Of a DNA stretch of 64,000 nucleotides, positions 23,699-31,001 are shown piece after piece; the stretch's first letter is position 1, and each line of letters opens with the position of its first letter. The notes beneath the pieces are model-generated. The model searched no databases, had not been told where the DNA came from, and saw only the letters and a list, made by a program, of their open reading frames with translations. Position numbers and translations under genes: made by a program. Origin of the DNA: Streptomyces sp. CB01635 (GTDB lineage: Bacteria; Actinomycetota; Actinomycetes; Streptomycetales; Streptomycetaceae); NCBI RefSeq assembly GCF_002803065.1, contig NZ_NNBL01000003.1, positions 517,461-581,460 of the forward strand, given 5' to 3'.

Positions 23699-24366
23699 AG
23701 ACCCTCACCGACGCCTGGGGCTGGCTCGCCGACGCCTCGCACTGGTCCGGCGACGACGGCATCTGGCACCGGCTCGCCCAGCACGTCGTCCTGACCCTCG
23801 TCTGCCTGGTCATCAGCTGCCTGATCGCCCTGCCCGTCGCGCTCGTCCTCGGCCACCTCGGCAAGGGCGGCGCGCTCGCCGTGAACATCTCCAACGTCGG
23901 CCGGGCCGTCCCCACCTTCGCGGTCCTCGTCCTGCTCCTGCTGACCCCGCTCGGCAAGTACGGCGAGGGACCCACCGTCGTCGCCCTGGTGCTTTTCGCG
24001 GTGCCGCCGCTGCTCACGAACGCCTACGTCGGGATGCGCGGCGTCGACCGTGACATCGTCCAGGCCGCCCGCGGCATGGGGATGACGGGACGTCAGATGC
24101 TGTTCCAGGTGGAGGCGCCCCTCGCCCTGCCGATGATCATGAACGGGGTGCGGATCGCCGCCGTGCAGCTCGTCGCCACCGCGACGATCGCGGCCCTCGC
24201 GGGCGGCGGCGGCCTCGGCCGCATCATCACCGCCGGGTTCAACCTGGCGAGCACCCCGCAGGTCGTCGCGGGCGCCGTCCTCGTCGCCGTCTTCGCGCTG
24301 CTCGTCGAGGGGGTCTTCGAGCTCGCCGAACGGTTCGCGCCCGCCCTCGCCCGGGGGAGGCCCTGA
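23695..24366 (+). CDS. Osmoprotectant ABC permease, OpuCD-like
   Basis: 223-residue second permease of the importer, homologous to the preceding one. It has the EAA loop DIVQAARGMGMTGRQMLFQV (about residues 118-137) and the AGGGGLGRIITAGFN element. The GTG start at 23695 overlaps the upstream stop, and its own TGA (24364-24366) shares its last base with the ATG of the binding-protein gene. The close packing implies a translationally coupled operon. Two distinct permeases form the heterodimeric membrane channel, as in OpuC of Gram-positive bacteria. Confidence 0.88.
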   Translation: MKTLTDAWGWLADASHWSGDDGIWHRLAQHVVLTLVCLVISCLIALPVALVLGHLGKGGALAVNISNVGRAVPTFAVLVLLLLTPLGKYGEGPTVVALVLFAVPPLLTNAYVGMRGVDRDIVQAARGMGMTGRQMLFQVEAPLALPMIMNGVRIAAVQLVATATIAALAGGGGLGRIITAGFNLASTPQVVAGAVLVAVFALLVEGVFELAERFAPALARGRP

Positions 24367-25889
24367 TGAGGGCCTTACGGCGCCGGACAACAGCAACAGC
24401 CGTACTCCTCCCGCTTCTCCCGCTGTTTCTGGTCGGCGCATGCTCCGGCGGACCCTCCCTGGAGAACCAGGGCGCGGTGACCGCCCCGCCCGGAGACAGC
24501 AAGCACCTCACCATCGGCACGGCCGGCTTCACCGAGAGCGACGTGCTCGCCCAGATGTACGCCCTGCTCCTGAAGCGGGCCGGATACAGCACCAAGATCC
24601 TGTCCGTCGCCAACCGCGAACTGTACGAACCCGCCCTGGAATCCGGGCAGATCGACGTCGTGCCCGAGTACGCGGCGACCTTCGCCGACTGGCTCAACGC
24701 CAAGACGAACGGCGCCAAGGCCCCACCCGTCGGATCGCCCGACCTCGACGCCACCATGAAGGCGCTGCGCGGCCTCTCCGCCCCGCGCGGGCTCACCGTC
24801 CTCGACCCGGGCAAGGCAGTCGACCAGAACGCCTTCGCGGTGACCACCGCCTTCGCGAAGCAGTACCGCCTCAAGACCCTCAGCGACCTCGGCGCGTCCG
24901 GCCTGAAGGTGCGGCTCGCGGCGGGCGACGAGTGCGTCCAACGGCCGTACTGCGAGCCGGGCCTGAAGAAGACGTACGGCATCGACGTCACCGGCGTCGA
25001 CCCCAAGGGCGTCGGCACCACCCAGTCGAAGACGGCGGTCCAGGACGGCAAGGACCAGATGGTGCTCACCACGACGACCGACGCGACCCTGTCCGACTTC
25101 GGCCTCGTGCTGCTCGCCGACGACAAGCATCTGCAGAACGCCGACTACATCGTGCCGGTCGTCAACCGGTCGCGGGCGGGCAGCGAGCGCGTCGCCAAGG
25201 TCCTCGGCGCGCTGAACTCCGTACTGACCACCCAGGACCTGGCGTCCATGAACCAGCAGGTGGACAGCTGGCGCAGGCTTCCGGAGGACGTGGCGCGCTC
25301 GTACCTGGAGTCGAAGGGGCTGCTCAAGAGCTCAACTTCTACGAGGGAGTGGGCCCGTCACGCGTCGGCGACCGAGTCGAAACTCACCTCGTCCCGTGCC
25401 ACGCCCCGGGCGTCCGCGTCCACCGAGCGGCGCAGCGCCTCATGGAGTTTCGCCGGGGTCAGCACGCCGAGGAAGCGGGCGCCGTCGAGGACGGCGACCC
25501 AGCCCGCGTCGTGCTGGAGCATCACGCCGAACGCCTGCTTGAGCGGGGCGCCGACAGGGACCCAGGCGTTCATGCGGTGGGCCAGGTCGCCGACCAGCTC
25601 GTCCTCGCCCGCGAGCGACACCTCGTCGATGCCCACCCAGCCGTGCAGATCGCCGTCCGCGTCGAGGACGACGGCCCAGCGCGCGTCCTCGTCACGCAGC
25701 CGGGCGGCGGCGTCCCGGGCGGGCTCGCCCGCGCGGGCCACCGCGGGCTGGTCCAGGTCGTCCGGCTCGATCTCCGTCACGGAGAGCCGCTTCAGACCGC
25801 GGTCGGCGCCGACGAACTCGGCGACATACGGGGTCGCGGGCGTGCCGAGCACCGCGCCCGGCGTGTCGAACTGCTCGATACGGCCCTGA
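24366..25889 (+). CDS. Osmoprotectant ABC substrate-binding lipoprotein (OpuCC-like) with read-through 3' end
   Basis: A lipoprotein signal (LFLVGACSGG, Cys at ~residue 26) precedes a ProX/OpuCC-type binding domain: LTIGTAGFTESDVLAQMYAL, ESGQIDVVPEYAATFADWLN, and the C-terminal LTTQDLASMNQQVDSWRRL. The family normally ends at about residue 322 (SKGLLK, near 25330). Here no stop occurs and the frame continues about 180 residues antisense through the convergent ATPase gene to 25889, so the true 3' end is unclear: stop lost, small deletion or base error. Codon 4 is TTA (24375-24377), rare in streptomycetes and a mark of bldA-dependent translation. It extracts betaine or choline-like solutes outside the membrane. 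Confidence 0.8.
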   Translation: MRALRRRTTATAVLLPLLPLFLVGACSGGPSLENQGAVTAPPGDSKHLTIGTAGFTESDVLAQMYALLLKRAGYSTKILSVANRELYEPALESGQIDVVPEYAATFADWLNAKTNGAKAPPVGSPDLDATMKALRGLSAPRGLTVLDPGKAVDQNAFAVTTAFAKQYRLKTLSDLGASGLKVRLAAGDECVQRPYCEPGLKKTYGIDVTGVDPKGVGTTQSKTAVQDGKDQMVLTTTTDATLSDFGLVLLADDKHLQNADYIVPVVNRSRAGSERVAKVLGALNSVLTTQDLASMNQQVDSWRRLPEDVARSYLESKGLLKSSTSTREWARHASATESKLTSSRATPRASASTERRSASWSFAGVSTPRKRAPSRTATQPASCWSITPNACLSGAPTGTQAFMRWARSPTSSSSPASDTSSMPTQPCRSPSASRTTAQRASSSRSRAAASRAGSPARATAGWSRSSGSISVTESRFRPRSAPTNSATYGVAGVPSTAPGVSNCSIRP

Positions 25890-26521
25890 CCGTAAACGGC
25901 GATCCGGTCGCCGAGCCTGACGGCCTCCTCGATGTCGTGCGTGACCAGGAGAACCGTCTTGCGCACGGCGGCCTGCATCCGCAGGAACTCGTCCTGCAAC
26001 TGCTCGCGGACCACCGGGTCGACCGCGCCGAACGGCTCGTCCATCAGGAGCACCGGCGGGTCGGCGGCGAGCGCGCGGGCCACGCCGACGCGCTGGCGCT
26101 GGCCGCCCGACAACTGTTCCGGGTAGCGGGACCCGTACAGCTTCGGGTCGAGTCCGACCAGGTCGAGCAGCTCGGCGGCCCGGGCACGCGCCCTGGACTT
26201 CTTCCAGCCGATCAGCGCGGGCACGGTCGCCGTGTTGTCGAGGATCGTGCGGTGCGGGAAGAGGCCGACCTGCTGGATGACGTATCCGATGCGGCGGCGC
26301 AGCTTGACCGGGTCGACCTCGGAGATGTCCTCGCCGTCGACGAAGATCCGGCCGGACGTGGGTTCGATGAGCCGGTTGACCATCAACATCGTGGTGGTCT
26401 TCCCGCAGCCCGACGGGCCGACCAGGGTGACCAGTTCGCCCTCGCCGACTTCGAAGGTCAGGTCGTCCACGGCCATGGTGCCGTCCGCGTACCGCTTGGT
26501 GACTTGGTCGAACCGGATCAT
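25358..26521 (-). CDS. Osmoprotectant ABC transporter ATP-binding protein with CBS domains (OpuCA-like)
   Basis: 387-residue ATPase of the same importer, placed convergently instead of within the operon. ABC domain: Walker A GPSGCGKTT (about 35-43), signature LSGGQRQRV, Walker B VLLMDEPFGAVD, switch THDIEEA. A tandem CBS pair occupies residues ~260-380 (WAVVLDADGDLHGWVGIDEV and GWVAVLDGARFLGVLTPAKL). In OpuCA/OpuA proteins this pair senses ionic strength or c-di-AMP. It starts 22 bases after the lutC stop, so its promoter lies within or before lutC. Its last ~530 bases overlap the read-through of the binding-protein frame on the other strand. Confidence 0.92.
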   Translation of the reverse strand: MIRFDQVTKRYADGTMAVDDLTFEVGEGELVTLVGPSGCGKTTTMLMVNRLIEPTSGRIFVDGEDISEVDPVKLRRRIGYVIQQVGLFPHRTILDNTATVPALIGWKKSRARARAAELLDLVGLDPKLYGSRYPEQLSGGQRQRVGVARALAADPPVLLMDEPFGAVDPVVREQLQDEFLRMQAAVRKTVLLVTHDIEEAVRLGDRIAVYGQGRIEQFDTPGAVLGTPATPYVAEFVGADRGLKRLSVTEIEPDDLDQPAVARAGEPARDAAARLRDEDARWAVVLDADGDLHGWVGIDEVSLAGEDELVGDLAHRMNAWVPVGAPLKQAFGVMLQHDAGWVAVLDGARFLGVLTPAKLHEALRRSVDADARGVARDEVSFDSVADA

Positions 26522-26543
26522 TCCCTCACGCTAGCCGCGTCCG

Positions 26544-27197
26544 TCACCCGCCGCTCACCAGCACCACCTCCAGGGTGCGCGGGCCGTGCACGCCCTCGAC
26601 CCGGTCGAGTTCGATGTCGCTCGTGGCGGACGGACCGGAGATCCACGTCAGGGGACGCGTGGGGTCGAGCCGTTCAAGGGCCTGCGGGACGGAGGAGACG
26701 ACCTGGTCCGGGACGCGGACGACGCAGATGTGGTGATCGGGGATCAGCGTGATGCGCCTGCGGCCCTGGGCGGGCGAGCCGTCGAGCACGATCGTCCCGG
26801 TCTCGGCGATGGCGACCGCGCAGCCCGTGACGACGGCCCCGGACCGGTCCAGCTCCGCGGCGGTGCTGACCGCGCGGTCGTGGATACGCGGCGGGTCGGC
26901 GGCCGACATCCACTCGGGCGGCAGCCCCGGCGGTACCAGCACGGTGTCCGGCCAGCGCTCGTTGAGCAGCCGCATGATCAGACAGGGCAGCTCCTCCGGG
27001 TCCGTGCGGTGCACGATCGCCCGGTAGTCAGCCAGGTTCTCCGCGAGCAGGTCGACGGTCTCCTCGGTGGTCCGGGCGCCGTGCTCGCGCCGGTACTCCC
27101 GGTCCACGGCCGTCTCGTACGACTCGGGCGCATCGCCCCGGGGCGCCTCTCCCAGCGCGCGCCGCACCCGGCCCAGGATGATGTCCCTGCTGCTCAC
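26544..27197 (-). CDS. lutC: Lactate utilization protein C (LUD domain)
   Basis: 217-residue LUD (DUF162) protein, the third subunit of the cytoplasmic LutABC complex that oxidises L-lactate to pyruvate. The domain covers most of the protein: TDPEELPCLIMRLLNERWPD, GCAVAIAETGTIVLDG, and LTWISGPSATSDIELDRVEG near the end. GTG 27197 overlaps the lutB stop (GTGA) and follows AAGGAGA by about 7 bases, which settles the start against the longer frame from 27233. It is the last gene of lutABC, directly before the opuCA-like ATPase on the same strand. Confidence 0.92.
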   Translation of the reverse strand: MSSRDIILGRVRRALGEAPRGDAPESYETAVDREYRREHGARTTEETVDLLAENLADYRAIVHRTDPEELPCLIMRLLNERWPDTVLVPPGLPPEWMSAADPPRIHDRAVSTAAELDRSGAVVTGCAVAIAETGTIVLDGSPAQGRRRITLIPDHHICVVRVPDQVVSSVPQALERLDPTRPLTWISGPSATSDIELDRVEGVHGPRTLEVVLVSGG

Positions 27198-28684
27198 TTG
27201 CCGCTCTCCTTGTCGCCGTGCGTGCGCTGCCACCAGTCCCTGAAGGGCTCCGCCGGCACCAGCGGCAGATCCCGCGTCGCGCTCCAGGCCCGGCCGGGAC
27301 CGGGGAGCGTTCGAGGATGGAAGCGGCGCGTGCGCGAGGCCACGCGCTGGCCGGCGCGCAGCGCCCCGGGGTGGGTGAACGCCCAGCCGGCCGCGCGCAT
27401 CGCCGCCCGCTCAGCCGCATGCCCCTTCGCCGGCTTCAGGACCACCCTGTTGCCGTGCCGGGTGGCCGGCCCGCCCTGCACGATCCGCTCGCGCAGATGG
27501 ACGAGGACCTCGGGGATGTCGATGGCGACCGGGCACACCTCGTAACAGGCGCCGCACAGGCTGGAGGCGTAGGGGAGCGAGGCGTCGATCTCGCTGGCCG
27601 TGCCTCTCAGTTGAGGGCTGAGGATCGCGCCGATGGGGCCGGGGTAGACGGAGCCGTATGCGTGCCCGCCGGCCCTCTCGTACACCGGGCACACGTTCAG
27701 GCAGGCCGAGCAGCGGATGCAGCGCAGGGCTTGGCGGCCGACCTCGTCGGCGAGGGTGTCGGTGCGGCCGTTGTCGAGGAGGACGAGGTGGAAGGCGCGC
27801 GGGCCGTCCGCGGTCTCGGCGTCGCTGGTGCCGGTCCACATCGACGTGTACGGGTTCATGCGCTCGGCCGTCGAGGAGCGGGGGAGCGTCTGGAGGAAGA
27901 CCTCGAGGTCGCGCCAGGTGGGGACGATCTTCTCGATGCCGACGACGGAGATCAGGGTCTCGGGGAGGGTGAGGCACATGCGGCCGTTGCCCTCGGACTC
28001 GACGACGACGAGGGTGCCGGTCTCGGCGACCATGAAGTTCGCGCCGGAGATGCCGACCTTGGCGCGCAGGAACTTCTCGCGCAGGTGGAGGCGTGCGGCC
28101 TCGGCCAGCTCGGCGGGGGTGTCCGTCAGACCCTCGGGCGCCGGGCGGCCCCACGCGCCCATCTCCTTGGCGAAGATGTCGCGGATCTCGCCGCGGTTGC
28201 GGTGGATGGCCGGGACGAGGATGTGGGAGGGGCGGTCGTGGCCGAGCTGCACGATGAGTTCGGCGAGGTCGGTCTCGTAGGCGTGGATGCCCTCGGCCTC
28301 CAGCGCCTCGTTCAGTCCGATTTCCTGGGTGGCCATCGACTTGACCTTGACCACTTCGGACTCGCCGGTCTCCTTGACCAGGCGCGTCACGATCCGGTTG
28401 GCCTCGTCGGCGTCGGCGGCCCAGTGGACGACGCCGCCCGCCGCGGTGACCGCCTCCTCCAACTGCACGAGATAGGTGTCGAGATGGCGGAGCGTGTGGT
28501 CCTTGATCTGCTTGCCGGCCTCGCGCAGGAGCGCCCAGTCGTCGAGCTCCGCGACGGCCTTGGCGCGCTTGTCGCGGATGGTGTGCGTGGCGTGCCGGAG
28601 GTTCGCGCGGAGGGTGGTGTTGCCGACGGCCTCATGGGCGGCCTTCGGGAATGCAGGCATGCCGACGAAGGTGCTGCCGCTCAT
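27194..28684 (-). CDS. lutB: Lactate utilization iron-sulfur protein B
   Basis: 496-residue subunit with an N-terminal LUD domain (about residues 60-300: GANFMVAETGTLVVVESEG) and two 4Fe-4S motifs, CIRCSACLNVCPVY and CGACYEVCPVAIDIP (about residues 320-390). A C-terminal DUF3390-like tail follows (FRDWWQRTHGDKESGK). It passes electrons from lactate toward the quinone pool with LutA and LutC. ATG 28684 overlaps the lutA stop (ATGA). The upstream rhamnose genes produce lactate by the RhaEW route, so the complex completes that pathway. Confidence 0.93.
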   Translation of the reverse strand: MSGSTFVGMPAFPKAAHEAVGNTTLRANLRHATHTIRDKRAKAVAELDDWALLREAGKQIKDHTLRHLDTYLVQLEEAVTAAGGVVHWAADADEANRIVTRLVKETGESEVVKVKSMATQEIGLNEALEAEGIHAYETDLAELIVQLGHDRPSHILVPAIHRNRGEIRDIFAKEMGAWGRPAPEGLTDTPAELAEAARLHLREKFLRAKVGISGANFMVAETGTLVVVESEGNGRMCLTLPETLISVVGIEKIVPTWRDLEVFLQTLPRSSTAERMNPYTSMWTGTSDAETADGPRAFHLVLLDNGRTDTLADEVGRQALRCIRCSACLNVCPVYERAGGHAYGSVYPGPIGAILSPQLRGTASEIDASLPYASSLCGACYEVCPVAIDIPEVLVHLRERIVQGGPATRHGNRVVLKPAKGHAAERAAMRAAGWAFTHPGALRAGQRVASRTRRFHPRTLPGPGRAWSATRDLPLVPAEPFRDWWQRTHGDKESGK

Positions 28685-29436
28685 GACAGGGGCTCCTCTT
28701 CCGTGCTCGCCAGGATCTCCGCGATGTGGACGGGGCGCATCGCGGTGTGCAGGCGGGACATCGTGCCGCCGAGGTGCATCAGGCAGGAGTTGTCCGCCGC
28801 GCACAGGACGTCGGCGCCGGTCGACCCGGCGTTGCGGACCTTGTCCTCTCCCATCGCCGCCGAGACATCGGAGTTCTTCACCGCGAACGTGCCGCCGAAC
28901 CCGCAGCACTCCTGTGCACCCGGCAGCTCCTTGAGCTCAAGTCCCTTGACCGCCTTGAGCAGCTGGTAGGGCCGCTCGCCGAGGCCGAGGGAGCGCAGGC
29001 CGTGGCACGTCGGGTGGTACGTCACCGTGTGCGGGTAGTACGCGCCCACGTCCGTCACGCCGAGCACGTCCACCAGGAACTCGGTGAGCTCGTACGTCTT
29101 CGGTACGACCGGCGCCAGAGTGGCCGCGAGCGCGTCGCCGCGGCCCTCCGCGCGGGCGCGCTCGCCCATTCGCGGATACAGCTCGCGCACCATCGCCCCG
29201 CATGACCCCGACGGCGTCACGATCGCGTCGTATTCACCGAATACATCGGAGAACTTCCGGGCGAGCGGCTCCGCCTCATGGCGATAGCCGGTGTTGTAGT
29301 GCGCCTGCCCGCAACAGGTCTGCCCCATCGGGAAGTCGATGTCGACACCCAGCCTGGTCAGGAGTTTCACCACCGCACGGCCGGTGTCCGGATAGAGCGT
29401 GTCGTTGACACACGTCAGGAACAGTGCGACGCGCAT
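28681..29436 (-). CDS. lutA: Lactate utilization (Fe-S)-binding protein A
   Basis: 251-residue protein with two CCG (cysteine-rich) domains: MGQTCCGQAHYNTGY (about residues 39-53) and AQECCGFGGTFAVKN (about 175-189). Lone Cys residues earlier (FLTCVND, TPSGSCGAM) complete the cluster sites. This is the LutA/LldE subunit of the cytoplasmic L-lactate oxidising complex. ATG 29436 follows GAAGGGG; the longer frame from 29733 overlaps rhaB. It lies 74 bases after rhaB on the same strand with no obvious terminator, so it may be read from the rhamnose operon. Confidence 0.92.
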   Translation of the reverse strand: MRVALFLTCVNDTLYPDTGRAVVKLLTRLGVDIDFPMGQTCCGQAHYNTGYRHEAEPLARKFSDVFGEYDAIVTPSGSCGAMVRELYPRMGERARAEGRGDALAATLAPVVPKTYELTEFLVDVLGVTDVGAYYPHTVTYHPTCHGLRSLGLGERPYQLLKAVKGLELKELPGAQECCGFGGTFAVKNSDVSAAMGEDKVRNAGSTGADVLCAADNSCLMHLGGTMSRLHTAMRPVHIAEILASTEEEPLS

Positions 29437-29510
29437 CGCGGCCCCTTCGTATCGATCATCGGATGGGTGCAGGGTACGCGGCAGGCGGCCCGGAGGGGAG
29501 ACACCTGGCG

Positions 29511-31001
29511 TCACCGTTCGGCGAGACGCCGCTCGGCGGCCCGCCACGCGGTGTGGTTCCCCCGCGGTTCGTACCGGGTCAGGGACTGGGTGCGGGCGAG
29601 GAGTTCGCGTATCGCCTCCCGTTCGCCGACGAGGCCATGGGCGCGCGCCTGCACGAGTACGTTGCCCAGGGCCGCCGCCTCGGCCGGGCCCGCCACCACC
29701 GGGAGACCGCACGCGTCGGCGGTCAGCTGGCACAGCAGGGCGTTACGGGCGCCGCCGCCCACGATGTGCACGACGTCGACCGCGTGGTCGGCCAGGCGTG
29801 CCGCGTCGACGATCGCCCGCCGGTGCGCGAGCGCCAGGGAGTCGAGGATGCACCGGGTCGTCTCGGCCCGGGTGCGCGGCACGGGCTGGCCCGTGGCCCG
29901 GCACGCCTCGGCGATGCGCTCGGGCATCCGGCCCGGGGCGAGGAACGCGGCATCACCCGCGTCCACCACCGATCGCAGCGGCGCGACGGCCCCCGCCTCC
30001 CGCAGCAGCACCCCCAGTTCGGGATCCCCCCAGGAGCGCAGGCACTCCTGGAGCAGCCACAGGCCCATGATGTTGCGCAGATAGCGGACCGTGCCGTCCA
30101 GGCCCAGCTCGTTCGTGAAGTTCGCGGCGCGGCTCGCCTCGCTCAGGACAGGGGCGTCGAGTTCGAGACCGGCCAGCGACCAGGTGCCGGTGCAGATGTA
30201 GGCGAACCGCTCGCCGGGTGCGGCCGGGACGGCGGCCACCGCGGAGGCCGTGTCGTGCGAGCCGACGGCCGTCACGGGAACCGGACCCGTCAGCCCCGTC
30301 TCCTCCAGGACCTCCTGCAGCAGCTGTCCCGCCGGCTCCCCGGGCCGCCGCAGCGGCGCGAAGAGCCCGAGATCGACTCCGAGGCGCTCGGCGACCGAGG
30401 ATGCCCACTCACCGGTGCGCGGGTCGATCAGCTGGGTCGTCGAGGCGTTGGTCACCTCAGTACCCTGCTCGCCGGTCAGCCAGTACGAGATCAGATCGGG
30501 GATCAGCAACAGGCGGCGCGAAGCCGCCAGTTGAGCGGAGCCCTGTGCCGCCACGAGCTGGTAGAGCGTGTTGAACGGCGCGTACTGCAGCCCTGTCGCC
30601 GCATACAGCTCTGCCGCCGGCACGCTCGCCCACACCTTCTCCGCCACGCCCTCGGTGCGCCCGTCGCGGTAGTGCACGGGCTGGCCGAGCAGCGCGCCGT
30701 CCGCGTCGAGGAGGCCGTAGTCCACGGCCCAGCTGTCGATACCGACGGACGCGAGCCGCCCGCCCGCCGTCGCTCCCGCGGCCCGCAGCCCGTCAAGCAC
30801 ACCCGCGTACAGGCCGAGCACGTCCCAGCGCAGCCCCTCCGGAAGCCGCACCGGACGGTTGGGGAAGCGGTGGGCCTCCACCAGGCCGAGGCTGCCGGGG
30901 CCGACCCGGCCGATCATGACGCGCCCGCTGGAGGCACCCAGATCGACCGCGGCGAACGCGCCCTCGCGCGCCCCCACCGAACCCCTCGCCACGGAGCTCA
31001 T
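29511..31001 (-). CDS. rhaB: L-rhamnulokinase
   Basis: 496-residue FGGY-family kinase that phosphorylates L-rhamnulose to L-rhamnulose-1-phosphate. Visible motifs: AVDLGASSGRVMIGR (phosphate 1 loop, about 17-31), SVGIDSWAVDYGLLD (about 75-89), YICTGTWSLAGLE (phosphate 2) and VVHIVGGGARNALLCQL (adenosine site). ATG 31001 overlaps the rhaEW stop by four bases. A frame that runs upstream to 32606 is only a shadow inside rhaEW, not a fusion. Gene order rhaI-rhaEW-rhaB is one coupled operon, followed by lutABC. Confidence 0.93.
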   Translation of the reverse strand: MSSVARGSVGAREGAFAAVDLGASSGRVMIGRVGPGSLGLVEAHRFPNRPVRLPEGLRWDVLGLYAGVLDGLRAAGATAGGRLASVGIDSWAVDYGLLDADGALLGQPVHYRDGRTEGVAEKVWASVPAAELYAATGLQYAPFNTLYQLVAAQGSAQLAASRRLLLIPDLISYWLTGEQGTEVTNASTTQLIDPRTGEWASSVAERLGVDLGLFAPLRRPGEPAGQLLQEVLEETGLTGPVPVTAVGSHDTASAVAAVPAAPGERFAYICTGTWSLAGLELDAPVLSEASRAANFTNELGLDGTVRYLRNIMGLWLLQECLRSWGDPELGVLLREAGAVAPLRSVVDAGDAAFLAPGRMPERIAEACRATGQPVPRTRAETTRCILDSLALAHRRAIVDAARLADHAVDVVHIVGGGARNALLCQLTADACGLPVVAGPAEAAALGNVLVQARAHGLVGEREAIRELLARTQSLTRYEPRGNHTAWRAAERRLAER

